The notes: generated from the sequence alone by a model not told the origin. 64,000 nt of DNA from an uncultured Pelagibacteraceae bacterium (GCA_902627735.1 CACOKI010000001.1:62001-126000); one strand, 5' to 3'. Shown: positions 15,084 through 27,848, numbered from the stretch's first letter. Made by a program: numbers and translations.

Positions 15084-16484
15084 ATGTCAGAAAAATTTCA
15101 AGCTGTAGTAATTGGAGGAGGTCCAGGTGGGTACGTATGTGCTATAAGGTTAGCGCAATTGGGTTTAAAAACGGCTTGCATTGAATCTAGAGGATCACTA
15201 GGTGGGACTTGTTTAAATGTAGGCTGTATCCCATCAAAAAGTTTATTAAATTTATCCGAAGAGTTTCATAAAGTTAAAAATTTATCAAATAAAGGGATTG
15301 AAGTTGGTGAGGTAAAATTAAATCTCCCAAAAATGATGAAAAGTAAAGAAAAAGCAGTCACAATATTAACAAAAGGAGTAGAATTTTTACTAAAGAAAAA
15401 TAAAGTAACCTACTATAGAGGAACTGGAAGTTTTAAATCAAAAAAAGAAATTTTAATAAAAGACAAAAACAACAAAGAAACAATTATTCAAACAGAAAAA
15501 GTTATAATTGCAACAGGATCAGTTCCAGTCTCTTTACCAAATATTGAAATTGATGAGAAATTAATTGTTTCATCCACTGGAGCTTTGAATTTAGAAAAAG
15601 TACCCAAAAAAATGGTTGTTGTAGGCGGGGGTTATATTGGTTTAGAAATGGGATCTGTTTGGTCTCGACTTGGGTCAGAAGTGCACGTAGTTGAGTTTTT
15701 AGATCATATAACACCAGGTATGGATAAAGAAATTTCAAAAGAATTCATGAAAATTTTAAATAAACAAGGAATTAATTTCCATCTTCAACACAAAGTCGAA
15801 AATGTTACAAAAAGTAATTCAGGTGTTATTGTTTCCACATCTAATAAAGAGGGAAATAAAATAAATTTTGAATGTGAAGTTGTATTAATTTCTGTTGGCC
15901 GGAAACCAAATACAGATGGTTTGAATTTAGAAAAAATTGGTATTGAGTTAGATAATAAAAAAAGAATTAAAACCAATGAAAGTTTCAAGACAAATTTGGA
16001 TGATATTTATGCTATTGGAGATGTTATAGCTGGACCGATGCTTGCACATAAAGCTGAGGATGAAGGGATGGCTGTTGCAGAAAATATTGCAGGTCAATCA
16101 GGTCATGTGAATTATAATACCATTCCAGGAGTAATTTATACAACACCAGAGGTTGCCTCTATTGGTAAAACAGAGGAGCAATTGAAAGAAAAAAATATTA
16201 AATATAAAATTGGAAAATTTTCTTTCATGGCTAATTCAAGAGCTAAAGCGATCGATGAAGCTGAGGGTTTTGTAAAAATTTTGGCTGATGAAAAAACAGA
16301 TAAAGTATTAGGAGCTCATCTGATTGGCCCTCATGCAGGTGAACTAATCGCAGAAATAGGTATTGCTATGGAATTTGGTGCGAGTTCAGAAGATATTGCA
16401 AGAACTTGTCATGCACATCCTACATTTTCTGAAGCAGTTAAGGAGGCAGCATTATCCGTTGATAAAAGAGCAATACACTCCTAA
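15084..16484 (+). CDS. lpdA: dihydrolipoamide dehydrogenase (E3)
   Basis: GGGPGGYVCAIR, GGTCLNVGCIPSKSLL redox disulfide, HAHPTFSEAVKEAAL. Confidence 0.96.
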   Translation: MSEKFQAVVIGGGPGGYVCAIRLAQLGLKTACIESRGSLGGTCLNVGCIPSKSLLNLSEEFHKVKNLSNKGIEVGEVKLNLPKMMKSKEKAVTILTKGVEFLLKKNKVTYYRGTGSFKSKKEILIKDKNNKETIIQTEKVIIATGSVPVSLPNIEIDEKLIVSSTGALNLEKVPKKMVVVGGGYIGLEMGSVWSRLGSEVHVVEFLDHITPGMDKEISKEFMKILNKQGINFHLQHKVENVTKSNSGVIVSTSNKEGNKINFECEVVLISVGRKPNTDGLNLEKIGIELDNKKRIKTNESFKTNLDDIYAIGDVIAGPMLAHKAEDEGMAVAENIAGQSGHVNYNTIPGVIYTTPEVASIGKTEEQLKEKNIKYKIGKFSFMANSRAKAIDEAEGFVKILADEKTDKVLGAHLIGPHAGELIAEIGIAMEFGASSEDIARTCHAHPTFSEAVKEAALSVDKRAIHS

Positions 16485-16488
16485 TTAA

Positions 16489-16518
16489 ATTAATATTTAA
16501 TTTGATATTAATATTTAA
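16489..16518 (+). repeat. 12-bp tandem direct repeat ATTAATATTTAA with 6-nt spacer, between lpdA and the surface module
   Basis: Identical 12-mers at 16489-16500 and 16507-16518 separated by TTTGAT. Confidence 0.7.
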
Positions 16519-16580
16519 GAATAATTATATTTTTTTCTATTATGACCTATAGTATAAAATAGATAATTAAGTTAAAACAT

Positions 16581-16802
16581 ATGATAAATAAAATTAAAAT
16601 ATATGTAAGTTTGTTATTTTTATTTTTTGCATTATGCTCACCAGCCCATGCATATTTAGATCCTGGTTCAATTAGTATTGTTTTACAAAGTATTTTAGCT
16701 GCAATTGCAGGTGTTGCTGCAACTTATCGTCTTTGGTTATTTAAAGTTAAGAATTTTTTTGGTAAAATGAGAAAAAAAAAAAAAATTGAAGACCAGAAAT
16801 AG
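16581..16802 (+). CDS. small membrane/exported protein with AYLDPG motif (73 aa)
   Basis: N-terminal hydrophobic signal/TM, then AYLDPGSISIVLQSILAAIAGVAATYRLWLF; lysine-rich tail encoded by a 14-A tract; directly upstream of the sulfatase-family gene. Confidence 0.75.
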   Translation: MINKIKIYVSLLFLFFALCSPAHAYLDPGSISIVLQSILAAIAGVAATYRLWLFKVKNFFGKMRKKKKIEDQK

Positions 16803-16836
16803 ATTATTTTTAAGTTTAAGATTTTTATAAAAAATT

Positions 16837-18357
16837 GTGAATTTTACTAAAAGTACTTTTTTATTAATCATTACATTGGTTTTAACACCGTTTATAATTT
16901 TTTTAGGAAAAAATTCTTTACAAACTGAATTTTTCACAATTCAATATTTTTTATTTACATTTTTTTATTGTTTGCTTTTTTTATTTGCTTGCATAAGTCT
17001 ATTTTTAGTCTCAAAAAAAACTTTGATTTTCTCACTATTCATTGCTTACTTTAATTTTATACAATTTTATTTTTTTGATTTAAGAAAAATTTTATTTTTG
17101 GTAGAGGGAAACTATGGTTATTATATACTTATTTTAATAGTATTGATAAGTCTCATAGCAGTATTCTTTTCTCGTTTTATAGTTTTTAGAAATTTTATTT
17201 TGATATTATTATTCTTGAATATAGGAGTTTCAATGTTCAACTTAATACCATCTATTAGTAAATTTTTGAAACCTGGACTACAGAATACCACGAAATTTGA
17301 CCAATTATCAGGCATCACAACTTCTGGTAATATTAAATATCCAAATATTTTTTATATAATACCTGATGGTTTAAGTTCACCTCAAGTCTTAAAAAATTAC
17401 GCTGACATTGATTATAAAGATTCGATTAATAAGTTTGAAGAAAAAAATTTTTTTGTATCTAAACACATTTACTCTAGTTACAATTTAACTTACTTATCTC
17501 TAGCAGCACTTTTTTTAATGGATTATCCAATTACTAATAAATCAGAAATATATGAGGACAGATCAAATTTTTACCCTTCTTTAAGAGAATATGATCCAGA
17601 AATATTGAGGTATTTAAAAAAAAATAATTATCAATTTGTGATTATTCCACCAGCATGGGGTGGATGTCCCAAAAGTAAGGAGTATAGATGTTTGAAACCA
17701 TTTACTGACACTTTTTTTTCAAATTTTTTTCAAGACTATGCTGTTTCAAAAATGTTTCAACATTCACTGATTAAAACATTTTTTGATAGATACAATAATA
17801 AGTATAATATAACTAGAAGTGATATGAATGATGCGGGCAAAACAGCTCTTGATCATATGAAAGTTAACTCAGAACATTGGATAGATGGTGGTGTATTTAC
17901 TATGATTCACATGATGATACCCCATGCTCCTTACAGAGATAAGGATTGTAATATAATTGATGGATATGCCAATCAACCTAAAGAGGGATATAAATTATCT
18001 GTTTACTGTGCTTTTAAACGAATTCATGAGCTTTCAGATTTTATTATCAAAAATTATCCGAATGCTTCAATAATAGTCCAAGCAGACCATGGCATTTATC
18101 TTAACAAAGATGATGTTAATAAGGGTTATCAAGAATTATCTGAGTCATTTGTAGATAGTCGGATGGGTATTTTCACAGCAGTTAGAGGATGCAATTCTGA
18201 TGTAGCATCCAAACTTAATCAAGCAAATATTGTTAAAAATATTGTTCAGTGTTTAGTTAGGGGTAATACAGATGAAAACCTTTTAAATAAATCGTTTTTT
18301 GGTTTTTACGAGAAAAACCCAGAATTTGGAAAAGTATATCGTGTTAGAAAAAAATAG
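16837..18357 (+). CDS. membrane-anchored sulfatase/alkaline-phosphatase-superfamily protein (phosphoglycerol or phosphoethanolamine transferase-like; GTG start)
   Basis: Multiple N-terminal TM helices, then a periplasmic-type domain with NIFYIIPDG, HMMIPHAPYRD and IVQADHGI metal-ligand motifs. Confidence 0.75.
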   Translation: MNFTKSTFLLIITLVLTPFIIFLGKNSLQTEFFTIQYFLFTFFYCLLFLFACISLFLVSKKTLIFSLFIAYFNFIQFYFFDLRKILFLVEGNYGYYILILIVLISLIAVFFSRFIVFRNFILILLFLNIGVSMFNLIPSISKFLKPGLQNTTKFDQLSGITTSGNIKYPNIFYIIPDGLSSPQVLKNYADIDYKDSINKFEEKNFFVSKHIYSSYNLTYLSLAALFLMDYPITNKSEIYEDRSNFYPSLREYDPEILRYLKKNNYQFVIIPPAWGGCPKSKEYRCLKPFTDTFFSNFFQDYAVSKMFQHSLIKTFFDRYNNKYNITRSDMNDAGKTALDHMKVNSEHWIDGGVFTMIHMMIPHAPYRDKDCNIIDGYANQPKEGYKLSVYCAFKRIHELSDFIIKNYPNASIIVQADHGIYLNKDDVNKGYQELSESFVDSRMGIFTAVRGCNSDVASKLNQANIVKNIVQCLVRGNTDENLLNKSFFGFYEKNPEFGKVYRVRKK

Positions 18358-18359
18358 AA

Positions 18360-19376
18360 ATGTTGAGAGATTTATTTACATTAATTAATTTTTTTAGATA
18401 TCAAAAAAAAATAAAAAGAATTTTTTTTTTTGAAAACCGTTTTATCGAGTATCATTTATCACCATATATTACTAAAAATAAAAATATAAATGAAACAATT
18501 ATAATATCACTTTATAATATAGAAAATATTTATTTAAAAAAATTTACGATATTTCAATTTAAAAAAATGTTCTTTTTGAACTTATTTTTTTTACTTTTAA
18601 AAGCTAAATATTGTTATTCTTCTACGCCCGATATTGATAATTCAGCATTTCAAAGATCAGTTTTTAAAAAAACAAAATATATATACATTCAACATTCCCC
18701 ATTAGGTTTGACTAAAATATATAGAGATAATGCTTTTACTAATTTCGACCTAGTTCAAGTTATTAATAGTTTTCAAGAAAAGGATCTATTTAATATATCT
18801 AAAATTAAAAATAAAAAAATAAAACCATGGCGTGGAAGATATTTGTTTTTGGACAATAAACAATTAAAAATTAGTAAAAATAAAAAAGAAAAAATAAAAA
18901 TTTTAGTTGCTCCAACTTGGGGCACTAATTTTTATGATTTAAACATTCATTTAAAACTAAAAGAAAATTTAGACTCTAACAAATATTCTATATTTATACG
19001 ACCTCACATGATGAGTATTTTAAAAAAGAAAATATCAATTAATGATTTGATAAAAAATGATTTTAAAATATCCGAAGGGAAAATTGATTTTTCTTATTTT
19101 GATCTATTGATCACTGATTGGTCTGGTATTTATATTGAATTTGCAAAAGTAAATAAAGTGAAAAGCATATTAATTGAAAATCAAGAAAAAATACTTAATG
19201 ATAAATTTAAAGAACTAAGCCACGAAACAATCGATACTTATGCAAGAAAAAAACTTGGCAAAATATTAACTTTAGATAGGCTTGATCAAATAGAAAGTGA
19301 ATTAAGAGACATTTTGATTAATCAAGAGAGTTACGCTTATGAAATCGATGATTTTTTTAAAAAATATTTTTATTAA
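18360..19376 (+). CDS. CDP-glycerol:glycerophosphate glycerophosphotransferase-like protein (TagB/TagF family)
   Basis: ILVAPTWG, IFIRPHMM and DLLITDWSGIYIEFA resemble TagF C-terminal motifs (APTWR, RPH, DYSS..FDYA). Confidence 0.7.
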   Translation: MLRDLFTLINFFRYQKKIKRIFFFENRFIEYHLSPYITKNKNINETIIISLYNIENIYLKKFTIFQFKKMFFLNLFFLLLKAKYCYSSTPDIDNSAFQRSVFKKTKYIYIQHSPLGLTKIYRDNAFTNFDLVQVINSFQEKDLFNISKIKNKKIKPWRGRYLFLDNKQLKISKNKKEKIKILVAPTWGTNFYDLNIHLKLKENLDSNKYSIFIRPHMMSILKKKISINDLIKNDFKISEGKIDFSYFDLLITDWSGIYIEFAKVNKVKSILIENQEKILNDKFKELSHETIDTYARKKLGKILTLDRLDQIESELRDILINQESYAYEIDDFFKKYFY

Positions 19377-19381
19377 TTTAG

Positions 19382-21337
19382 ATGAAGTTTCCGATTCTTT
19401 TGCCAAATATATTTAATAATCCATTCACGTATGAGAGTGATATTAATTTGAAAATTGGAGATTTTGTTGAAGTACCTTTTGGTAAATCTAAAAATATAGG
19501 TATTGTATGGAATCATTTTGAAAAAAAAAGCAATAAAAGTTTTAAAATAAAAAAAATAATTAGAAAATTAAAGATTCCAAATTTAAAAAAAAACACATTA
19601 GAGTTTTTAAATTGGTTCTCAGAGTATAATCTTGTGCCAAAAGGAATGGCTTTAAAACTTGTATTGTTAAGTGGAAAACCAATCGAGAAATTAGAAAAAA
19701 AATTCAATAAAGATTTTAATAAAAAAATCAAAAAAAATTTATTTAAGTTGACAAATGAGCAAAAAAAATCCTTGAATGAAATCAATGTCTCAAATCGTAA
19801 ATTTAATGTTCATGTATTACAAGGCACAACAGGATCAGGAAAAACAATCGTTTATTTTGAGGCTCTTAAAAAAATCTTAGAAAAAGGTTTTCAAGGTTTA
19901 ATAATGTTACCAGAAATAGGTTTAACCAATCAATTTGAAAAAAAATTTATTGAATTTTTTGGTTTTAAACCTGCTGTATGGCATTCTGGTATAAGTAAAA
20001 AAAATAAAGAAATAATCTGGAGTGAAATAATAAATGGTAAAATAGATGTAGTCATTGGGGCAAGATCATCATTATTTTTGCCATTTAAAAAATTAGGATT
20101 AATTATTGTTGATGAAGAGCATGACCAATCATACAAGCAAGATGAAGGAGTAATATATAATGCGAGAGACATGGCAATATCAAGAGCATCATTTGAGAAT
20201 ATTCCTGTCAATTTAATAACTGCAGTTCCATCAATTGAAACTTACGAGAACATTAAAAAAAAGAAATATAGAGTTTCCAAACTCACACAACGATACAAAA
20301 ATGCCTCTTTACCAAATTATGAAATAATAAATTTAAATGATGTTAAATTAGAAAACCAATCATGGATTTCAAAAGAAGTAATTAAAAAAGTAAACTTTCA
20401 TTTAGAAAAAAAGGATCAAGTTTTATTTTTTTTAAATAGAAGAGGTTTTTCTCCAAATGTCTTATGTAAAAAATGTTATAATAGCTTCTCTTGTCCAAAT
20501 TGTTCAATAAATTTAGTTTATCATAAAGATAAAAGAAATTTATTATGTCATTATTGTGGTTTTAAATCTTATCTCAAAAGAAATTGTTCTAAGGAAGGAG
20601 TTTGTGACTTTATATTCAGTGGGCCAGGTGTAGAAAGAATTTCAGAAGAAGTAAAAAGAATTTTTCCATCAAAAAAAATTGAAATTTTTTCTAGTGATAC
20701 TATGAATAAAAAAAGTTCAAAGGATAAATTAGAAAAGATAATTAATAATGAAATTCAAATTTTAGTTGGAACACAATTAATATCTAAGGGTTTTCATTTT
20801 CCAAATTTAAATTGTATTGTTGTAGTGGATATCGATTTATCCTCTCATGGACATGATTTAAGAACTGCTGAAAAAAATTTACAATTATATCATCAGTTAT
20901 CTGGTAGAGCTGGTCGAACAGGTCAATCTTCGACAGTTTATTTTCAAACTTACAATTACAATACAAAAATGATTTCTGATATTACTGACAAAAATCCAGA
21001 AATTTTCTTAGATAAAGAAATAGAAATAAGAAAAAAAAACAATCTACCTCCTTTTGAAAGATTTATCTCTCTTATTTTAACAGGAGAAAATGAAAATAAA
21101 TTAGAAAAAGAAGCCATTAGATTTAAATCTCTTATACAAAATAAGATCCATGGAAAAATTTTAGGACCAGTGAGCGCACCTTTATTTAGATTAAAAAAAA
21201 AATATCGAGTAAGATTACTTGTAAGAGGTCCAAAAACTTTAAAATTACAGAATTCCCTAGCCCTAATAATTTCAAAATTTAAATTTTCATCAGGAATAAA
21301 ACTTTCAGTTGATGTTGATCCAATAAGCTTTAATTAA
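19382..21337 (+). CDS. priA: primosomal replication protein N' (PriA helicase)
   Basis: GTTGSGKTIVYFEAL Walker A, DEEHDQSYKQ, zinc-binding Cys pairs (CKKCYNSFSCPNC, CHYCG), GTQLISKGFHFPN. Confidence 0.95.
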   Translation: MKFPILLPNIFNNPFTYESDINLKIGDFVEVPFGKSKNIGIVWNHFEKKSNKSFKIKKIIRKLKIPNLKKNTLEFLNWFSEYNLVPKGMALKLVLLSGKPIEKLEKKFNKDFNKKIKKNLFKLTNEQKKSLNEINVSNRKFNVHVLQGTTGSGKTIVYFEALKKILEKGFQGLIMLPEIGLTNQFEKKFIEFFGFKPAVWHSGISKKNKEIIWSEIINGKIDVVIGARSSLFLPFKKLGLIIVDEEHDQSYKQDEGVIYNARDMAISRASFENIPVNLITAVPSIETYENIKKKKYRVSKLTQRYKNASLPNYEIINLNDVKLENQSWISKEVIKKVNFHLEKKDQVLFFLNRRGFSPNVLCKKCYNSFSCPNCSINLVYHKDKRNLLCHYCGFKSYLKRNCSKEGVCDFIFSGPGVERISEEVKRIFPSKKIEIFSSDTMNKKSSKDKLEKIINNEIQILVGTQLISKGFHFPNLNCIVVVDIDLSSHGHDLRTAEKNLQLYHQLSGRAGRTGQSSTVYFQTYNYNTKMISDITDKNPEIFLDKEIEIRKKNNLPPFERFISLILTGENENKLEKEAIRFKSLIQNKIHGKILGPVSAPLFRLKKKYRVRLLVRGPKTLKLQNSLALIISKFKFSSGIKLSVDVDPISFN

Positions 21338-21412
21338 GGCCCAAAAAAAACAGTTTTTAGTCAATGTGTTACTTGAAGACTATTATCGCATATGTTAATT
21401 AAATCTTGATTT

Positions 21413-21418
21413 TATAAT
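21413..21418 (+). promoter_or_regulatory. candidate -10 box (TATAAT) for the atp operon
   Basis: Perfect TATAAT 30 nt upstream of the atpH start in a 110-bp intergenic gap; no good -35 found. Confidence 0.35.
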
Positions 21419-21447
21419 TAATCACTTACATTTTAAGGAATAATAAG

Positions 21448-22005
21448 TTGAGTAAAAATAAAGTATTTTCTGACACTTCGGCTAATAGATACTCTTTGGC
21501 CTTATATGAACTAGCAAGTGAAACTAATTTACTTTTAAAGATTGAGGAAAATTCTCATGCTTTATTAAAATTGATTTCAGCTAGCAGAGATTTTAATAAT
21601 TTAATAAAAGATCCCACCGTAAGTCGTGATGTTTTAAACCAGGTTATAAAAAAAATATCTGATAGTTTTAATTTAGAAGTTTTATTTAGGAATTTTCTAA
21701 GTTTTTTAATTATAAAAAGAAGATTTTTTTATATTCAGCAGATTTTAAAAAGTTTTAATAGTATTTGTTCAGAAAAAAGAGGCGAGCTTAAAGCTGAAAT
21801 TAAATCAGCGAAAAATTTAACTCAAGATGAAATTAATAAGATTACACAAGAATTGTCAAAAAGTTTTAAGTCAGAAATAAAATTAAACTACACTCATGAT
21901 CAAAGTTTAATTGGAGGTTTAGTTGTTCAAATTGGCAGTACAATGATTGATACCTCTATCAAAAAAAAATTACAACAATTAGAAACTAGAATGATAGAGG
22001 CATAA
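21448..22005 (+). CDS. atpH: ATP synthase F1 delta subunit (TTG start)
   Basis: [13 protein letters not shown]-terminus and [24 protein letters not shown]-terminus; first gene of atpHAGDC. Confidence 0.95.
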   Translation: MSKNKVFSDTSANRYSLALYELASETNLLLKIEENSHALLKLISASRDFNNLIKDPTVSRDVLNQVIKKISDSFNLEVLFRNFLSFLIIKRRFFYIQQILKSFNSICSEKRGELKAEIKSAKNLTQDEINKITQELSKSFKSEIKLNYTHDQSLIGGLVVQIGSTMIDTSIKKKLQQLETRMIEA

Positions 22006-22006
22006 T

Positions 22007-23542
22007 ATGGAAATTAATCCGTCAGAAGTTACAAAAATCTTAAAAGAACAAATCAAAAATTTTGGGGAAAAAGCTGAGGTTTCTGAGGTTGGTCAAGTTT
22101 TGTCTGTAGGAGATGGGATAGCAAGAATTTATGGTTTAGATAATGTGCAGGCTGGAGAAATGGTTGAATTTTCAGATGGATCTAAAGGAATGGCTTTAAA
22201 CTTGGAAAGTGAAAATGTCGGAGTAGTTATATTTGGTGATGATCGAAATATTAAAGAAGGAGATGTTGTAAAAAGAACTGGAAGTATTGTTGATACACCA
22301 GTTGGAAAAGAGTTATTAGGAAGAGTTGTGGATGGATTAGGAAATCCGATTGATGGAAAAGGTGCTCTAGATAAAGGTGTTAAAAAAAGTAGAGTTGAAG
22401 TTAAAGCCCCTGGAATTATTCCAAGACAATCAGTTAGTGAACCAATGCAAACAGGATTAAAATCAATTGATAGTCTTGTTCCAATTGGAAGAGGTCAAAG
22501 AGAATTAATTATTGGTGACAGACAAACTGGCAAAACAGCAGTGGCAATAGATGCAATAATAAACCAAAAAAAAATCAATGATTCTGGCGATGAGAAACAA
22601 AAACTATATTGTATTTATGTTGCTGTAGGACAAAAAAGATCAACAGTAAGACAAATTCAAAAAACTTTAGAAGAGGCTGGTGCAATGGAATATACAACTA
22701 TTGTTGCTGCAACAGCATCAGACTCTGCACCATTGCAATTTTTAGCTCCCTATACAGGTTGCGCTATGGGTGAATTTTTTAGAGATAATGGAATGCATGC
22801 ATTAATTATATATGATGATTTATCGAAACAAGCAGTGGCATATAGACAAATGTCACTAATATTAAGGAGACCTCCAGGGAGAGAAGCTTATCCGGGAGAT
22901 GTATTCTACTTACACAGTCGATTATTAGAAAGAGCAGCAAAATTAAGTGACGAACACGGTGGAGGATCTTTAACAGCTCTTCCAATAATTGAAACTCAAG
23001 GTGGTGATGTGTCTGCATATATTCCAACTAATGTAATTTCTATTACTGATGGACAAATATTTTTAGAAACAGAATTATTTAATCAAGGTATTAGACCTGC
23101 CATTAACGTTGGATTGTCAGTTTCTAGAGTTGGATCTGCAGCTCAAACAAAAGCTATGAAAAAAGTTTCAGGTTCAATGAAACTTGAGTTAGCTCAATAT
23201 AGAGAAATGGCTGCATTTGCACAATTTGGTTCTGACTTAGATGCTTCAACTCAACAGCTTTTAAATAGAGGCTCAAAATTAACTGAACTTTTAAAACAAA
23301 AACAATACTCACCAATGACAGTTGCAGAACAAGTAATTTCAGTCTTTTGTGGAGTTAAAGGCTTTCTAGACGATATAGATTTAAAAGATATTTCAGAATT
23401 TGAAAATAAGATAATCGATAGATGTAAATCTGATAAACCTGAGATTATTGACTCAATTTTAAGTTCAGGAAAATTAGAGGAAGGCTCTGAAAAAGATTTA
23501 ATTGAAATCATAACCAATTTAAAGAAAAATTTTAAATCTTAA
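22007..23542 (+). CDS. atpA: ATP synthase F1 alpha subunit
   Basis: [13 protein letters not shown] Walker [27 protein letters not shown]. Confidence 0.98.
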   Translation: MEINPSEVTKILKEQIKNFGEKAEVSEVGQVLSVGDGIARIYGLDNVQAGEMVEFSDGSKGMALNLESENVGVVIFGDDRNIKEGDVVKRTGSIVDTPVGKELLGRVVDGLGNPIDGKGALDKGVKKSRVEVKAPGIIPRQSVSEPMQTGLKSIDSLVPIGRGQRELIIGDRQTGKTAVAIDAIINQKKINDSGDEKQKLYCIYVAVGQKRSTVRQIQKTLEEAGAMEYTTIVAATASDSAPLQFLAPYTGCAMGEFFRDNGMHALIIYDDLSKQAVAYRQMSLILRRPPGREAYPGDVFYLHSRLLERAAKLSDEHGGGSLTALPIIETQGGDVSAYIPTNVISITDGQIFLETELFNQGIRPAINVGLSVSRVGSAAQTKAMKKVSGSMKLELAQYREMAAFAQFGSDLDASTQQLLNRGSKLTELLKQKQYSPMTVAEQVISVFCGVKGFLDDIDLKDISEFENKIIDRCKSDKPEIIDSILSSGKLEEGSEKDLIEIITNLKKNFKS

Positions 23543-23550
23543 TAAATTTT

Positions 23551-25843
<2,293 letters not shown>

Positions 25844-25844
<1 letters not shown>

Positions 25845-26236
25845 TGAGTGAAGAGTTCAAAATAGACATTGTAAACCCTGAAAAATCCTTCTTGTCTAAG
25901 GAAGATATAATAGAGGCAGTAGTTCCTGCTTATGAGGGAGAAATGGGAATTTTAAAAGATCATATTCCAATCATTTCTTTTTTAAAACCTGGTATTATAA
26001 AGATAAAATCAAAATCTGGAGAGGATAGTTATTACGTAGAGGATGGGATTATAGAGTTTAAAGATAATAATCTAACAGTCCTTACAAGTTCTATTTTTAA
26101 TTTAAAGAACATGGAAAGAAATAAAATTCAAGAGCTTTTAAAAATTGCTGAAGAAGAAACAAATAACACAGAAATTAGTGATCAAGCTAAATATTTGACT
26201 GAACAAAAAATAAATGTTTTAAGATCAATCAATTAA
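25844..26236 (+). CDS. atpC: ATP synthase F1 epsilon subunit
   Basis: EFKIDIVNPEKSFLSK, VPAYEGEMGILKDHIPIIS; follows atpD. Confidence 0.95.
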
Positions 26237-26704
26237 GATTGCTCTAACTTTTTTTTGAATTTTTTTGTAAACTTCAAGTTTAAAATCAACAACTACATCA
26301 GTCATATGTTCTATATCAATCCATTTCCAATCTAAAAACTCAGGTTTTTTAGTATTTATATTAATTTCATTATCGTTACCAAAATATTTCATTAAAAACC
26401 ATTTTTGTTTTTGGCCTTTGTATTTGCCTTTCCAAATTACTCCTAAAAGATGTTTTGGAAGTAAGTATGTAGTTACTTCATCTATTTCTTTAATTAGCCT
26501 AACTTTTTTAATACTTGTTTCTTCCTCTAATTCTCTAAAGGCAGCATTTAGAAAATCTTCTCCATCATCAACTCCTCCTTGTGGCATTTGCCAAAAGTTT
26601 TTAGGATTATCAATTCTTTTAGCTACAAAAACTTTATTATCTTTATTTAAAACAATTATTCCCACACCATTTCTCAATGGTAGATTTTTAAATTTAGCTT
26701 CCAT
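26225..26704 (-). CDS. rppH: RNA pyrophosphohydrolase (Nudix)
   Basis: RNGVGIIVLNKDNKVFVAKR, Nudix box GGVDDGEDFLNAAFRELEEETSI. Confidence 0.93.
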   Translation of the reverse strand: MEAKFKNLPLRNGVGIIVLNKDNKVFVAKRIDNPKNFWQMPQGGVDDGEDFLNAAFRELEEETSIKKVRLIKEIDEVTTYLLPKHLLGVIWKGKYKGQKQKWFLMKYFGNDNEININTKKPEFLDWKWIDIEHMTDVVVDFKLEVYKKIQKKVRAILID

Positions 26705-26705
26705 T

Positions 26706-27848
26706 TTAACCGTTTAACAATTTGATAGCGTAATTTAATTGATTATCAGTTTCAGTTTTGATTTTGAAATCATCTGACTGTTCATCAACTTCTATATCAG
26801 GTGCAACTCCAACTTCAGAAATTGATTTTCCTGATGGAAGATAATACTTTGCAACAGTCAGTCTTATAGCACCTCTATTTTTTAAGGGGATAATTGATTG
26901 CACTGATCCCTTTCCGTAACTATTTTCACCTAATAAAACTGCTCTTTTATGGTCTTTAAGTGCACCAGCTACAATTTCTGATGCTGATGCAGAACCATAA
27001 TTGATTAGTACTATTAAAGTTTTACCATTTGTAAGATCTCCTTTTTTTGCAAACCACTTCCTATTTTCAATTTTTTTTCTACTTTTTGTAGATACTATTT
27101 CTCCATTATCTAAAAAAAAATCTGATATTTTTATGGCCTGAGAAAGTAATCCTCCAGGATTATTTCTCAAATCTAAAATATAGGCATTTAGATTATTATT
27201 TTTTTCTAACTTTTTTATTTCTTTTTCAATTTGATTAGCACTATTTTCATTAAATGAAGTTAATCTTAAATAGCCAATATTTTTTTCTAATAGATCAGCT
27301 TTGACAGATTTTATTTCAATTATTTCTCTGGTAATTTCAAAAATTAAAGCTTTTTTTTCCCCACTTCTTCTCACAGTTAACTCAATGCTTGATCCTACTG
27401 GCCCTCTCATTAAATCAACTGCTTCACTTAAGGATTTTCCTTGTACCTGAGTATCATTAATTTTCACAATATAATCACCAGCTTTTATTCCAGCTTTTGA
27501 AGCTGGAGTATCATCTATAGGAGATATTACTTTTACAACGCCTGACTCCATTGTTACTTCGATTCCCAATCCACCAAACTCACCACTTGTATCAGTCTGC
27601 ATCTCGTCAAATGTTTTTGGTGATAAGTAGCCCGAATAAGGATCTAGTGATTGTAAAAGACCATCTATAGCAGCATCCATACCCTCAGATTGGTTAATTT
27701 CATCTACGTATTCTTTTTGAATTTTTTCTAATACTTCTCCAAACAAATCTATTTTTTTATAGACATCATTTTCTGAAGAACAAACAGTATTAATTAAAAA
27801 AAGATTGATTAATAAAATATACAGACTAGAAAATATTTTTTTTATCAT
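26706..27848 (-). CDS. ctpA: carboxy-terminal processing protease (S41 family, PDZ domain)
   Basis: PDZ region GLGIEVTMESGVVKV, LRNNPGGLL, NYGSASASEIVAGALKDHKRAVLLGENSYGKGSVQ. Confidence 0.93.
   Translation of the reverse strand: MIKKIFSSLYILLINLFLINTVCSSENDVYKKIDLFGEVLEKIQKEYVDEINQSEGMDAAIDGLLQSLDPYSGYLSPKTFDEMQTDTSGEFGGLGIEVTMESGVVKVISPIDDTPASKAGIKAGDYIVKINDTQVQGKSLSEAVDLMRGPVGSSIELTVRRSGEKKALIFEITREIIEIKSVKADLLEKNIGYLRLTSFNENSANQIEKEIKKLEKNNNLNAYILDLRNNPGGLLSQAIKISDFFLDNGEIVSTKSRKKIENRKWFAKKGDLTNGKTLIVLINYGSASASEIVAGALKDHKRAVLLGENSYGKGSVQSIIPLKNRGAIRLTVAKYYLPSGKSISEVGVAPDIEVDEQSDDFKIKTETDNQLNYAIKLLNG

Noticed and set aside
21338-21447. Possible structured RNA/tRNA in the priA-atpH gap
   Set aside because: No cloverleaf, T-loop (GGTTCRA) or convincing stem seen; only a candidate -10 box.
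26418-26717. 99-aa plus-strand ORF over rppH
   Set aside because: Antisense shadow of the conserved Nudix gene; no domain motif.
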